Assembly: GCF_000720765.1 (NCBI RefSeq)
Contig: NZ_JODC01000001.1
Span: forward strand, 248,001-312,000
DNA: 64,000 nt
Direction: 5' to 3'
DNA from: Streptomyces sp. NRRL S-646
GTDB lineage: Bacteria; Actinomycetota; Actinomycetes; Streptomycetales; Streptomycetaceae
Translations under genes and position numbers: made by a program
Shown here: piece by piece, positions 27,318 through 36,843 of the stretch
How the letters are laid out: every line of letters begins with the position of its first letter
Numbering within the stretch: position 1 is the stretch's first letter
Notes under the pieces: model-generated
Told to the model about the DNA's origin: nothing
What the model saw: the letters and a program-made list of their open reading frames with translations, nothing else
The model's database searches: none

Positions 27318-29702
27318 ATGCCCAAGGTCGAACACCAGAACAGCAGCACCGTACTGACCGACGACGAACTGCGCACCCTGGACGCGCACTGGCGTGCCGC
27401 CAACTACCTGTCCGCCGGACAGATCTACCTCATGACCAACCCGCTGCTGCGCGAACCGCTGCTGCCCGAGCACATCAAGCCGCGGCTGCTCGGCCACTGG
27501 GGCACCTCGCCCGGTCTGAATCTCGTCTACACCCACCTCAACCGCGTCATCAAGGCCCGGGGCATCGACGCCCTGTGCATCTGGGGCCCGGGCCACGGCG
27601 GACCGTCCGTGCTGGCCAACTCCTGGCTGGAGGGCAGCTACAGCGAGACGTATCCGGACGTCGGCCGGGACGGGGCCGGCATGGAGCGTCTGTTCCGCCA
27701 GTTCTCCTTCCCCGGCGGCGTGCCGAGCCATGTGGCGCCGGAGACCCCCGGCTCGATCCACGAGGGTGGTGAACTGGGATACTCGCTCTCTCACGCCTAC
27801 GGGGCGGCCCTGGACAATCCGGATCTGCTGGTCGCCTGCGTGATCGGCGACGGCGAGGCGGAGACCGGACCGCTGGCCGCCTCCTGGCACTCCAACAAGT
27901 TCCTCGACCCGGTCCACGACGGAGCCGTGCTGCCGATTCTCCATCTCAACGGCTACAAGATCGCCAACCCGACGGTGCTGTCCCGGCTGCCCGAGCACGA
28001 GCTCGACGAGCTGCTGCGCGGCTACGGCCATGCGCCGATCCATGTCAGCGGCGACGACCCGGCCACCGTCCATCGCGCGATGGCGGGGGCGATGGACGAC
28101 GCGCTGGACCGCATCGCAGCGCTGCAGCAGTCTGCCCGCAAGGGCGGCGTGGCGGAACGCTCGCACTGGCCGGTCATCGTGCTGCGCACCCCCAAGGGCT
28201 GGACCGGCCCTGCCGAGGTCGACGGGGTGCCGGTCGAGGGCACCTGGCGTGCCCACCAGGTGCCGCTGGCCGGCGTACGCGAGAACCCGGAGCACCTGCG
28301 GCAGCTGGAGGCGTGGCTGCGCTCGTACCACCCGGAGGATCTGTTCGACGCCGACGGTCGGCCGGTCGCCGACGCCCTGGCCTGCGTCCCCGAGGGGGTC
28401 AGGCGTCTGGGCGCCACCCCGCACGCCAACGGCGGCCTGCTCGTGCGCGACCTGCCCGTCCCGTCCCTCGACCGGTTCGCCGTGCCCGTCGACAAGCCCG
28501 GCGCGACCCTGCACGAGCCCACCCGGATCCTCGGCGACCTCCTCGCACAGGTCATGCACGACACCTCGGCCCGCCGCGACTTCCGGGTCGTGGGCCCCGA
28601 CGAGACCGCCTCCAACCGGCTGCAGGCCGTCATCGACGCCAGCGGCAAGGCCTGGCAGGCCCAGCACCTCCCGGTCGACGAACACCTCGACCGGCACGGC
28701 CGCGTGATGGAGATCCTCTCCGAACACACCTGCCAGGGCTGGCTGGAGGGCTATCTGCTCACCGGCAGGCACGGCCTGTTCTCCTGCTACGAGGCCTTCG
28801 TGCACATTGTCGACTCGATGGTCAACCAGCACATCAAGTGGCTGAAGACGTCCAGGCAGTTGCCGTGGCGCGCACCGATCGCCTCCCTCAACTACCTGCT
28901 CACCTCGCACGTGTGGCGCCAGGACCACAATGGCTTCTCCCACCAGGACCCCGGCTTCGTCGACCACGTCCTCAACAAGAGCCCCGAGGTCGTACGCGTG
29001 TACCTGCCACCGGATGCCAATACGCTGCTGTCCGTCACGGACCACGCACTGCACAGCCGGGACTACGTGAACGTGATCGTGGCCGGCAAGCAGCCCTGCT
29101 TCGACTGGCTGTCGATGGACCAGGCCCGCGCCCACTGCGCACGCGGAGCCGGCATCTGGGAGTGGGCGGGCACCGAGAACGGAGGCGAGCCGGACGTCGT
29201 CCTCGCCTGCGCCGGTGACATCCCCACCCAGGAGGTGCTGGCCGCCGCCCAGCTGCTGCGCCGGCACCTGCCGGGTCTCGCGGTCCGCGTGGTCAACGTC
29301 GTCGACATAGCCCGCCTGATGCCCCGCGAGGAGCACCCGCACGGCATGAGCGACTTCGAGTACGACGGCCTGTTCACCAAGGACAAGCCGGTGATCTTCG
29401 CCTACCACGGCTACCCGTGGCTGATCCACCGGCTCGCCTACCGGCGCACCGGCCACCAGAACCTGCACGTGCGCGGCTACAAGGAGTCCGGCACCACGAC
29501 CACGCCGTTCGACATGGTCGTCCGCAACGACCTGGACCGCTACCGGCTGGTCACGGACGTCATCGACCGCGTGCCCGAGCTGGCCGTGCGCGCAGCGGCC
29601 GTGCGCCAGCGCATGGAGGACGCGCGCCTGCGCCACCACGACTGGATCCGCATCCACGGCACCGACCTGCCGGAGGTCGCGGACTGGACCTGGAGCGGCT
29701 GA
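27318..29702 (+). CDS. xfp: phosphoketolase
   Basis: 794 residues, full length for the Xfp family. Thiamine-diphosphate features are present: [29 protein letters not shown] (shown as [18 protein letters not shown]), and the C-terminal [10 protein letters not shown] and [14 protein letters not shown]. The enzyme splits xylulose-5-phosphate and/or fructose-6-phosphate with phosphate to acetyl phosphate, giving ATP through acetate kinase without oxygen. No acetate kinase gene is adjacent. Regulation is probably shared with the divergent ppk2, though no clear palindromic box was found between them. Confidence 0.95.
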   Translation: MPKVEHQNSSTVLTDDELRTLDAHWRAANYLSAGQIYLMTNPLLREPLLPEHIKPRLLGHWGTSPGLNLVYTHLNRVIKARGIDALCIWGPGHGGPSVLANSWLEGSYSETYPDVGRDGAGMERLFRQFSFPGGVPSHVAPETPGSIHEGGELGYSLSHAYGAALDNPDLLVACVIGDGEAETGPLAASWHSNKFLDPVHDGAVLPILHLNGYKIANPTVLSRLPEHELDELLRGYGHAPIHVSGDDPATVHRAMAGAMDDALDRIAALQQSARKGGVAERSHWPVIVLRTPKGWTGPAEVDGVPVEGTWRAHQVPLAGVRENPEHLRQLEAWLRSYHPEDLFDADGRPVADALACVPEGVRRLGATPHANGGLLVRDLPVPSLDRFAVPVDKPGATLHEPTRILGDLLAQVMHDTSARRDFRVVGPDETASNRLQAVIDASGKAWQAQHLPVDEHLDRHGRVMEILSEHTCQGWLEGYLLTGRHGLFSCYEAFVHIVDSMVNQHIKWLKTSRQLPWRAPIASLNYLLTSHVWRQDHNGFSHQDPGFVDHVLNKSPEVVRVYLPPDANTLLSVTDHALHSRDYVNVIVAGKQPCFDWLSMDQARAHCARGAGIWEWAGTENGGEPDVVLACAGDIPTQEVLAAAQLLRRHLPGLAVRVVNVVDIARLMPREEHPHGMSDFEYDGLFTKDKPVIFAYHGYPWLIHRLAYRRTGHQNLHVRGYKESGTTTTPFDMVVRNDLDRYRLVTDVIDRVPELAVRAAAVRQRMEDARLRHHDWIRIHGTDLPEVADWTWSG

Positions 29703-29720
29703 GCAGGAACTTCTCGACAG

Positions 29721-29734
29721 GGACCGATCGGCCC
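29721..29734. promoter_or_regulatory. candidate DevR/OsdR-type palindromic box
   Basis: GGACCGATCGGCCC lies just after the phosphoketolase stop and 139 bp upstream of the next gene, a membrane protein of the same family as that at 19430. Confidence 0.45.
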
Positions 29735-29872
29735 ATGCGTTCCCGGCCGCCGTGACCGAGCCTGGAAGAAGGCGACGTCCCTCCGGACGTCCGCCGCGTC
29801 GGCGCGAGGCACGAGGAGGTGCAGTCACCGCACGGGAGATCTTCGAGTCGAGAGGCAAAGGGGTGTCGGGCC

Positions 29873-30466
29873 ATGGCACTGACGCGTCCCACCCGGTCGA
29901 TGAAGGTGCGGTTCTGGCGGTGGCGGAACAATCCCCTGCGTCGGCACAGCGACGTCGTGGAGGCCTGGATCGTCCTGGCCACCTGGATCATCGCCCTGGT
30001 GGGCGGCCTGTTCGCCGGTATTGCGGCGGATGCGGCCATGCAGGACAGTCTCGCCGCGCGACGGGCTGCCGTGCACGCCGTGCCGGCCGAACTCACCCGA
30101 AACGCGGACAGGACCGCGTACGTGTCGACGGACGGTGGTGACACGGTGTGGGGAAAGGTGCGCTGGACGGCCGCCGACGGGACCACGCACACCGGCCTGA
30201 CAAGGGTCGACCCGAGCAGCACCGCGGGCACCTCGGTCACCGTGTGGACCGACCGCCGGGGCGAGTTGACCCCCCGGCCTCCCACCGAGGGGGAAGCGCG
30301 CGTGCAGTCGGCACTGACGGGCGCGCTGGCCGCAGCGGTGACCAGCTGCGTGGCCCTGGGCTGCGGACGGCTGACACGGCACCTGCTCGACCGGCGCCGC
30401 ATGCGCGCCTGGGAGGCCGAATGGGAGCGCGTCGGCCCCCAGTGGCGGAAGAAGATGACCGGATGA
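29873..30466 (+). CDS. Rv1733c-like membrane protein
   Basis: 197 residues with the same plan as the protein at 19430: a basic head (RNNPLRRHSDVVEAWIVL), membrane helix at about 32-55, extracytoplasmic segment (VWGKVRWTAADGTTHTGLTR), second helix near 148-168, and a charged tail ending WERVGPQWRKKMTG. It is the intact counterpart of the wreck at 6815. An internal ATG at 29900 is an alternative start. Function of the family is unknown; it belongs to DosR-type regulons in mycobacteria. Confidence 0.85.
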   Translation: MALTRPTRSMKVRFWRWRNNPLRRHSDVVEAWIVLATWIIALVGGLFAGIAADAAMQDSLAARRAAVHAVPAELTRNADRTAYVSTDGGDTVWGKVRWTAADGTTHTGLTRVDPSSTAGTSVTVWTDRRGELTPRPPTEGEARVQSALTGALAAAVTSCVALGCGRLTRHLLDRRRMRAWEAEWERVGPQWRKKMTG

Positions 30467-30601
30467 CCGGGGCCCGTGGCAGCTGAGGGCAGGACGGTCT
30501 CTCGCCAGGACCGCCGGGAGCCGCCGTGGAACAGTGGAAGAGCGGTCACGGGGGTTGCCGGATCCGTCCGCCGGGGTGCACGGCGGGCGAAGGAGGACGA
30601 C

Positions 30602-31489
30602 ATGAGTCTCCCTGTCATGGTGGGCATCGACGGGTCCGAACGCAGCCTGGAAGCGGCCGACTGGGCCGCACGGGAAGCGGCGCTGCGTGACGTTCCGCTG
30701 CGTCTCGTGCATGCCTCCCCACCGCTTCCGGGCGATACGGTCCCGGCCTCGGCCGTGGAAACGCTGCACCACGTGGGGGAGCGCATGCTCCAGCGGGCCA
30801 TCGCCGGCCTCGCCGCCCGGCACCCGGACCTCCAGGTGCAGGGAGAGCTGACCGCCGACGGCCCGGCTGTGGCACTGCTCGCCGCTGCGCGCAGCGCCGG
30901 GCTCCTGGTGGTCGGTGCGCGGGGCTCCGGAGGCTTCGACGGGCTCGCGATCGGCTCGGTGGCCCTTCGGGCGGCGGCAGCAGCCACTTGCCCCGTCGTG
31001 GTGATCCCCGCACAGCCCGCCAGGGGCTTCGGGGACGGGACAGGGGCGCCAGGTGATGCCGCGGTGGTGGTGGGCCTGGACGCGCACCGCCCGGCCGGTG
31101 AGGTGGCCGATTTCGCGTTCGCAGCCGCCGACGCGCGTGGGGCGCGCCTGCGGGCCGTGCAGGCCTGGGCTTTTCCCGCCGAGGCCGTGTCCCCCCGCAC
31201 GCTGTTCGTGACCGGGGAGGACCGCGCCGGCTGGGAGGACCAGGAAGTCCTGCGGCTCTCAGATGCCCTGCGCGTGTGGCAGGACAAGTATCCGCAGGTG
31301 ACAGCCCGCGGCGATGTGGTCCTGCTGCATCCCGCGCAAGCACTTCTGAACGCATCTCGCCAAGCGGAGCGGCTCGTGGTGGGCCGCCGCACCGATCCGC
31401 GGGCGCCCGAGGGCCGGCTGGGACCGGTCGCCCACGCTGTGCTGCACCACTCCCGCTGTCCGGTGGCGGTCGTCCCGCACACCGGCTGA
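30602..31489 (+). CDS. tandem-domain universal stress protein
   Basis: 295 residues, two USP domains. The first begins LPVMVGIDGSERSLEAADWA and has the ATP loop GARGSGGFDGLAIGSVA; the second begins VVVGLDAHRPAGEVADFAF and ends HSRCPVAVVPHTG. GAAGGAGGACG lies 4 nt before the ATG. It converges with the phosphofructokinase, 12 bp away. No palindromic box was recognised upstream, so it may be co-transcribed with the membrane protein gene 135 bp before it. Confidence 0.92.
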   Translation: MSLPVMVGIDGSERSLEAADWAAREAALRDVPLRLVHASPPLPGDTVPASAVETLHHVGERMLQRAIAGLAARHPDLQVQGELTADGPAVALLAAARSAGLLVVGARGSGGFDGLAIGSVALRAAAAATCPVVVIPAQPARGFGDGTGAPGDAAVVVGLDAHRPAGEVADFAFAAADARGARLRAVQAWAFPAEAVSPRTLFVTGEDRAGWEDQEVLRLSDALRVWQDKYPQVTARGDVVLLHPAQALLNASRQAERLVVGRRTDPRAPEGRLGPVAHAVLHHSRCPVAVVPHTG

Positions 31490-31501
31490 CCGGGCAGGAA
31501 C

Positions 31502-32527
31502 TCAGCCGAAGAACACCTGGAACTCGTCGTACAGCGACGGATTCACCAGCTTGGTGTGCGCGGTGGCCTCGGCGAGGGGAATGCGGACGATCTCGGTGCC
31601 GCGCAGAGCCACCATCTTGCCGAAGTCACCGTCATTGACCGCGTCGACGGCGTGCAGTCCGAAGCGCGTGGCCAGCCAGCGGTCGAAGGCACTGGGGGTG
31701 CCGCCGCGCTGGATGTGACCGAGGACCGTGGTGCGGGCATCCGTGCCCGTGCGCTCCTCGATCTCCTGGGCCAGCCACTCGCCGATGCCCGACAGTCGAA
31801 CATGGCCGAACTCGTCCAGTGTCCGGTCCTTGAGGATCATCCGTCCGTCCTTGGGTACGGCCCCCTCGGCCGCCACGACGATCGGCGCGTAGTTGATCCT
31901 GAACCGGCTCTTCACCCATGCACACACCTGGTCGATGTCGAAGGGCCGCTCCGGCACGAGGATCACGTTGGCTCCGCCCGCCACACCGGCCTGCAGCGCG
32001 ATCCACCCGGAATGCCGGCCCATCACCTCCACCACCAGGGTTCGCATGTGCGACTCGGCAGTGGTGTGCAGACGGTCGATCGCCTCCGTCGCGATCCCGA
32101 CGGCCGTGTCGAAGCCGAAGGTGTAGTCCGTACCGGACACGTCGTTGTCGATGGTCTTCGGCACGCCCACCAGATCGATCCCGTGGCGGCTCAGTTGGGT
32201 GGCCACACCGAGCGTGTCCTCGCCGCCGATCACGACGAGCGCGTCCACATCGTGCGCGGCCAGGGTCTCCTGGATGCGCTGCACCCCGTCCTCGTGCTTG
32301 AACGGGTTGGTGCGGGAGGAGCCGAGGATGGTGCCCCCGCGGGGAAGGATCCCGCGCACTTCGGGGATGCCCAGTGGCACCACGTTGCCCCGCAGCGCAC
32401 CGAGCCAGCCGTCGCGCAGACCGACGAAGTCGAAGCCGTACTCCTGGACGCCCTTGCGGACGACGCTGCGGATCACGGCATTGAGACCGGGACAGTCGCC
32501 GCCGCCGGTCAGCACTCCCACCTTCAT
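31502..32527 (-). CDS. pfkA: 6-phosphofructokinase, PPi-type signature
   Basis: 341 residues from MKVGVLTGGGDCPGLNAVIR. The active-site Asp triad is in PKTIDNDVSGTDYTFGFDTA, and GRHSGWIALQAG is typical. Residue 104 is Asp (GGEDTLG) and residue 124 is Lys (PKTIDND). ATP-using enzymes carry Gly at 104, whereas D104/K124 marks PPi-dependent members such as that of Amycolatopsis methanolica. A PPi-dependent enzyme would be reversible and spare ATP. The donor prediction is inference; the family is certain. An upstream extension to 32809 lacks any support. Confidence 0.9.
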   Translation of the reverse strand: MKVGVLTGGGDCPGLNAVIRSVVRKGVQEYGFDFVGLRDGWLGALRGNVVPLGIPEVRGILPRGGTILGSSRTNPFKHEDGVQRIQETLAAHDVDALVVIGGEDTLGVATQLSRHGIDLVGVPKTIDNDVSGTDYTFGFDTAVGIATEAIDRLHTTAESHMRTLVVEVMGRHSGWIALQAGVAGGANVILVPERPFDIDQVCAWVKSRFRINYAPIVVAAEGAVPKDGRMILKDRTLDEFGHVRLSGIGEWLAQEIEERTGTDARTTVLGHIQRGGTPSAFDRWLATRFGLHAVDAVNDGDFGKMVALRGTEIVRIPLAEATAHTKLVNPSLYDEFQVFFG

Positions 32528-32821
32528 GGCTTTGCTCACCTCTGCAGACGTGAACTCCGAGCGTGGTTCGGCTCCCTTTCCATCATGAGCGACGGTGGTC
32601 CGTTGACGCACCTGCACAACCTCGATGACGGGACCAGGCTGTTCGCCTCGATGGACCCTGTTCTGGCAGCCGGTCCACGAATCCGACCCGACCGTTGGCC
32701 CGGCCACCCACGTTTCGCCGGTGTATCTGATGGCAGATCTCGCCTTCCTGCGGGATCGCACGCTCGTGAACGAAGGGGAGAGCCACATCTCTCTGCATGC
32801 GGCTTTCACCCGGGCCGGGGG

Positions 32822-33739
32822 TCACGGTGGAGCTGGTGAGGTGCCTGCCGTGTGTCCAAGGCCCTGATCTGGGAGGTCGTGCCGTGGAGGTCGGTGTGCG
32901 GGGTGTGGGTTGTACCGGTCCAGGAGTCGTGCGCGCCAGTGGTTGAGGCTTTGTGGCAGGTCGCCGTCTGCGGGAGTCAGTCTGGGAAGGCAGCTGTCGA
33001 TGTAGTGGAGGTAGAGCGGAACGAGCTCGGCGTGGAGGAGTTCGGTGAGGTGCTCTGCGGAGGCCGGCCGTCCGTGGCGTGCGTCCGTCGCGGCACGGAC
33101 GAGCTCCTCGGCTACCGGTGAGGAGTGTGCGAGGTGGTGACGGATCGCGTCGTCGGTGGATCCGGGATCCGCAGTGGCGGCGGTGTAGAGGAACCTGAGG
33201 GGGAGCAGCACAGCCTTGGTGAACCGCCTGATGTCGTTCGCCAGGCGCGCGGGGTTGTGGAACTCGGCCAGTACGGGGCCCGTCGCGAGCATCTCCAGCG
33301 CGAAACGGACACTGTCGGTCAGCAGCGTATCGGCGCCCGGTTGTTTCACGTCCTGGCGTACATCCTTGCCCAGGAGCAGCACGCCGCTGTTCTTGAGGTC
33401 GAGCCGGTCGACGGCTGGGAATCTGCCGTCGTCCCGGTTCGTGCGCAGGGCCGCCAGAGAGCTCCAGAATACCGACAGCCGCTGGTGGGAGCCGTCCTTC
33501 TCCTGCAGGTCGCGGGTTACACGGTGGATGGTCCGGTCGTCGTCGTGATGGCGGTCCGTCAGGACCAGTCCGAGGTCGATGTCGCTGACGGCGGGTGCGA
33601 ACCCTCCGTGCGCAAGGCTTCCCAGGGCGTAGGCCGCGATGAGGCGGCTGCCGAGGGCCTGCCGGAACAGCCTCGCGCAGCGTTCGGCGATCCTTGTGGC
33701 GGAGCCTGCGTCGAGGGCCTCCTGGGGGAACGTGCTCAT
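32822..33739 (-). CDS. nucleotidyltransferase-domain protein, third gene of the prenyltransferase operon
   Basis: 305 residues. The polymerase-beta-like motif is complete: G40-S41 then D53-x-D55 (ALGSLAHGGFAPAVSDIDLG), a strand-rich core to about 130, then a mainly helical C-terminal half. Such enzymes transfer a nucleotide to a small molecule or protein, as in aminoglycoside adenylyltransferases. Its ATG overlaps the stop of the preceding gene by 4 bp, so it is translationally coupled to the di-iron oxidase. It may modify the operon's product or confer self-protection; that is speculative. Confidence 0.82.
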   Translation of the reverse strand: MSTFPQEALDAGSATRIAERCARLFRQALGSRLIAAYALGSLAHGGFAPAVSDIDLGLVLTDRHHDDDRTIHRVTRDLQEKDGSHQRLSVFWSSLAALRTNRDDGRFPAVDRLDLKNSGVLLLGKDVRQDVKQPGADTLLTDSVRFALEMLATGPVLAEFHNPARLANDIRRFTKAVLLPLRFLYTAATADPGSTDDAIRHHLAHSSPVAEELVRAATDARHGRPASAEHLTELLHAELVPLYLHYIDSCLPRLTPADGDLPQSLNHWRARLLDRYNPHPAHRPPRHDLPDQGLGHTAGTSPAPP

Positions 33740-34374
33740 GCTGGGGCGACGGTGTCGCGGCGCGCCAGCTCGGCGATCCGGTCGGAGACCATGGTGATGA
33801 TCTGCCAGGCGCGGTCAAGGAGTTCAGTGACCTCGCCGAGCTGCCACTCCTGGCGCTCGGAGAGCAGACGGTAGCCCATCTCGATGTGCTCCTCGTCCGC
33901 TTCGTCGTGCAGCGCGAAGTAGGCGTTGCCGGGGAATGCCAGGGAGCCGGCGTTACTGAAGGTGAGGCTGCCGGCCTCCAGCACGAGGTGGGCCAGGACG
34001 ACACGCTGCAGTCCGGGCAGGGTGCGGAACTGGTCGACGAACCAGGCGGCTCCGGCTTCGACGACCGGGTCCCAGCCGGCGGTGCGGCTGGTGCGGCGGC
34101 TGTCCGCCAGGATGTCGTTGTGGCCGAGCTCCTCCTCCTGGTGCTCCAGGGCGAGTTCCTTGAGCTGGGGGTCGGTCTCGAACGCGACCCGGGCACTGAT
34201 CATCCGTTGGAACGCGTCCGACCACGGTGCCACGTGTGCCAGTACGGCGTCCTTGGTGGCTGACGGCGTTGTGGGGTCCTCCAGCAGGACGATCAGGTCA
34301 CTGGCGCGGTAGTCGCGGACGTGCTGTTCGTTCCTGTCGGCGACTTCGCGTAGGGGCGCGGGCATGGTGGTCAT
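33736..34374 (-). CDS. haem-oxygenase-like di-iron oxidase (iron-containing redox enzyme family)
   Basis: 212 residues, all-helical. Candidate iron ligands occur in the expected helices: EHQEEELGH (about 77-85), LVLEAGSL (E133) and LHDEADEEHIEMG (about 155-167). This matches the HDO-type family (Haem_oxygenas_2), which includes UndA, BesC and SznF-like enzymes that cleave C-C bonds or hydroxylate N using O2. It overlaps both neighbours by 4 bp, which argues that it acts on the same substrate as the prenyltransferase. The precise reaction is unknown. Confidence 0.8.
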   Translation of the reverse strand: MTTMPAPLREVADRNEQHVRDYRASDLIVLLEDPTTPSATKDAVLAHVAPWSDAFQRMISARVAFETDPQLKELALEHQEEELGHNDILADSRRTSRTAGWDPVVEAGAAWFVDQFRTLPGLQRVVLAHLVLEAGSLTFSNAGSLAFPGNAYFALHDEADEEHIEMGYRLLSERQEWQLGEVTELLDRAWQIITMVSDRIAELARRDTVAPA

Positions 34375-35534
34375 AGGGATTCGTCCTCCAGGAGGGTGCT
34401 ATGGGACGGCTGTGGCGGCGGGCTGGGCTGGGCGGCCTGAAGGGGGTAGACCGGAAACCTGAAGTAGACGGACACATCGCCGTCGTGGCCGAGCGAGCGG
34501 TAGCTGACCAGCTCCTGGAGGCCCCGGATCTGGTTCAGGGGCCGTGGCGCCACGGCGTGCAGGAGGGCGTGGTGACGTTGTGAGTCGAGGCCCTCGTGCA
34601 CCATCAGTGCGCCGATCCTGGCCGCGGCTTCCTCATCGGACGCGGTGAAACTCGACACCCGGAAGTAGGTGGTCGACTCGTCGGCGCATGCGGCGTCCGG
34701 CCGAAAGGCCAAGCAGGTCAGCGGGGCTTTCCCGGCGGCTTCGGGGCCTGCGCCGAGCAGAGTCCGGAAAGCCGAGCGAGCCCTGTCCGGTTCATGGGCC
34801 CGGGCGAGCGAGGCCATCTGTTCAAGGACCGCGACGCTGCTGGTGTGGTTGCGGTAGTAGACCTTGGCCCGAGCCCGCGCGCTGGTGTCCAGGTCGAGGG
34901 CGAAGAACTCCAGTTCGCGCTCGGCTCCGTCCGCCTGTGTCCCTCGGGCCACCCGTGCGCAGGTATCGGCCCACGCGGCGCCCATCGCGAGGCGTTCCAT
35001 CGCCTCGCTCACCAGAGCGTAACGTTCCTGCAGGGACACGGCGTACAGCCCGAAATAGATCTTGAAGGCCGGAGGTTGCCCTGGCTGCCAGGCCAGGGAG
35101 TGCCACACGGGTACTGGCACTGTCCCCGGGCCGGCGCCCGGCGCGAACACATCGGCTACCTTCCCGTAGCGGTCGAGACTGACCAGCGGCTCCCCGGCCA
35201 ACCGGTCCGTCAGCGCCGCCGCGGCGGTCCGGTTGGAAGCCGCGGTGACGGGCCTGTTGGCGCCCAGCGCCTCGAACAAGATGCGCAATTCCGGTCTCCC
35301 CTGGGACCACTTCACCGACATTTCTGCGGGGAAACCGTCGCCGGCGACGTACGAGGGGAACGGGCAGACCTGCCCGACGGGCCTGTCGGCCCATGGCCGC
35401 AGAAGATCGTGGACCTGGTCCGTCACAGGCCCGCTCATGGCCTGCGGCAGGCCGAGCCCGTCGCACATTTCGGTCCAGCGTTCGCGGAGGAACCCGCCGA
35501 TGGAATGCCCTTCACCTGAGAAGATGCTGTCCAC
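34371..35534 (-). CDS. DMATS-type aromatic (indole) prenyltransferase
   Basis: 387 residues, matching ABBA-fold prenyltransferases of the tryptophan dimethylallyltransferase family. Seen are CPFPSYVAGDGFPAEMSVKW, where E71 aligns with the catalytic Glu, and the diphosphate-binding residues in RPELRILFEALG (R84), FKIYFGLY and RAKVYYRNH. They attach a C5 to C15 isoprenoid to an aromatic ring, usually of tryptophan, indole or tyrosine, without Mg-binding DDxxD motifs. The GTG start has GGAGAA upstream. It is the first gene of a three-gene operon. No tryptophanase, NRPS or other tailoring gene lies nearby, so the substrate may be a free metabolite. Confidence 0.85.
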   Translation of the reverse strand: MDSIFSGEGHSIGGFLRERWTEMCDGLGLPQAMSGPVTDQVHDLLRPWADRPVGQVCPFPSYVAGDGFPAEMSVKWSQGRPELRILFEALGANRPVTAASNRTAAAALTDRLAGEPLVSLDRYGKVADVFAPGAGPGTVPVPVWHSLAWQPGQPPAFKIYFGLYAVSLQERYALVSEAMERLAMGAAWADTCARVARGTQADGAERELEFFALDLDTSARARAKVYYRNHTSSVAVLEQMASLARAHEPDRARSAFRTLLGAGPEAAGKAPLTCLAFRPDAACADESTTYFRVSSFTASDEEAAARIGALMVHEGLDSQRHHALLHAVAPRPLNQIRGLQELVSYRSLGHDGDVSVYFRFPVYPLQAAQPSPPPQPSHSTLLEDESL

Positions 35535-36086
35535 TCACCCATCCGTTCTCCAAGCGTTCCGCCCCCTCCCACACCGGCGATTGACACCCCATGGCACGCG
35601 GGACGAAGCCATCGACCCTGAGGGGATATGCAGGCATTTCACGCCAGGACTGTCCGATCGCCTTCACAATCCCCGCAGTTGTCCCCGCGGAAAGAGCGCA
35701 CACGAACCGCTTCACCGCCGGTGTCGACAGATCTCGCTGCGTCTGAGGCGAGCACTACTCTGCAGGCGCTCAAGCGGGGCGATCCAGCTTTTCGACGAGG
35801 ATCGAAATGGTGGCCTTCAGCGCGCAGCGACAACGACCCACAGGCCTCCGCCGGAGCTCCCGATGGGAGTGTCAGGAACAGGCTCTGACTTGAGTTTCAG
35901 CCTCCGCGCCGGTGCGGAGGAGGCGGTCGTAGCGCCCCTGGGCAGACTTTGCCGGCGGTACTGGAGCCGCTGCTGCCAAAGAGCAACCGCCGGTGTGGCC
36001 GAGCAATTGTCAAGAGTTGTGGATCGCGGGACGGTTCGGACGTTTCGGGCCTGGGCCGGTATCTGATCCGAGTCAGGTACAGCCGA
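35535..36086. other. stretch without a recognised gene
   Basis: 552 bp between the prenyltransferase operon and a broken VOC gene. Neither strand gives a recognisable protein. The base composition is slightly less GC-rich than the flanks. The operon promoter should lie in the part next to 35534. Confidence 0.4.
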
Positions 36087-36470
36087 TCATGCTTGATCAA
36101 AGCACAGGCAGAAGGGGTGTCCGGCGGGGTCGAACATCACCGGGACCTTCTCCTGCGGCTGGAACTCGGCCACGGTGGCTCCCAAGGCGACTGCCTCGAC
36201 GACGGCCGAGTCCAGGTCGCCGACCTGGAAGTCGAAGTGCATCATCGGGCGCTGTTCCCCGTCGATCGGAGGCCAGACCGGACTCCGATAGCCGTCCGCC
36301 TGCTGGAACACGAAGAACGGTCCTTGCGGGGAGACAGCGACGATGGCCGTTCCGGGCTCCTCGTGTCCGATATGTCACCCGAGGAGCTCAGCGTAGAACT
36401 TGGCCAGACCGCTGGGTTCCTGTGCCTCGATCGTCGTTCCCCACCACATGCCACCCGTTCGAGATCTCAT
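36087..36470 (-). pseudogene. VOC/glyoxalase-like protein with an internal stop
   Basis: The frame from ATG at 36470 reads MWWGTTIEAQEPSGLAKFYA, ELLG, then TGA at 36375-36377. It resumes in the same frame as HIGHEEPGTAIVAVSPQGPF, PMMHFDFQVGDLDSAV and FDPAGHPFCLCFDQA to the normal family end. VOC proteins usually have Trp at the stop position (LLGW), so a single TGG-to-TGA change explains it. Otherwise the open frame is complete. It is a recent nonsense pseudogene, unless the stop is a sequencing error. Confidence 0.8.
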
Positions 36471-36843
36471 GCCAGTAGCCTGCTCCGTGATCACGGTCCA
36501 GTCCCGTACGTGAGCCCGGGCAGCAGGCGACAATCGCGCATGATTTCAGGCGGCGCTGGACTGCTTCCGTTCGACCAGGATGCCTCTCCCAGCGTGACGT
36601 GTGTTCTGGAGAAGCAGATGTCATGCGAAGGGCTACAGGAATCTGACCTGGGATTTTCCCTCTGAGGCCCGTGAGGGAACTGTCTGCCGATGCCGCGTCG
36701 GAACCGTATGGTCGGCAGGTCGGAGTCGACACATTGGGTCGCTGTGACCGATGCCCGGGAAGGCGACCGCGGCCTAAGTTCGGGTCGTCCTCGTCGGTCG
36801 CCCAGAGCCCGACGGTCACCCAGCAACAAAGGAAAGGCCGCCC
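36471..36843. other. stretch without a recognised gene
   Basis: 373 bp with no recognisable protein or RNA. The last bases before 36844 carry AAAGGAAAGG, a ribosome binding site for the RibD-like reductase gene. Confidence 0.4.

Noticed and set aside
27291..29879. An 862-codon minus-strand open frame
   Set aside because: Antisense shadow of phosphoketolase; no domain recognised.
34371..35534. Calling the prenyltransferase region a full secondary-metabolite cluster
   Set aside because: No PKS, NRPS, terpene synthase or transporter is within reach; only three linked genes can be supported.
36375..36377. In-frame TGA as a selenocysteine codon
   Set aside because: VOC proteins have Trp there, no SECIS-like hairpin or sel genes were noticed, and neighbouring genes also contain nonsense lesions.
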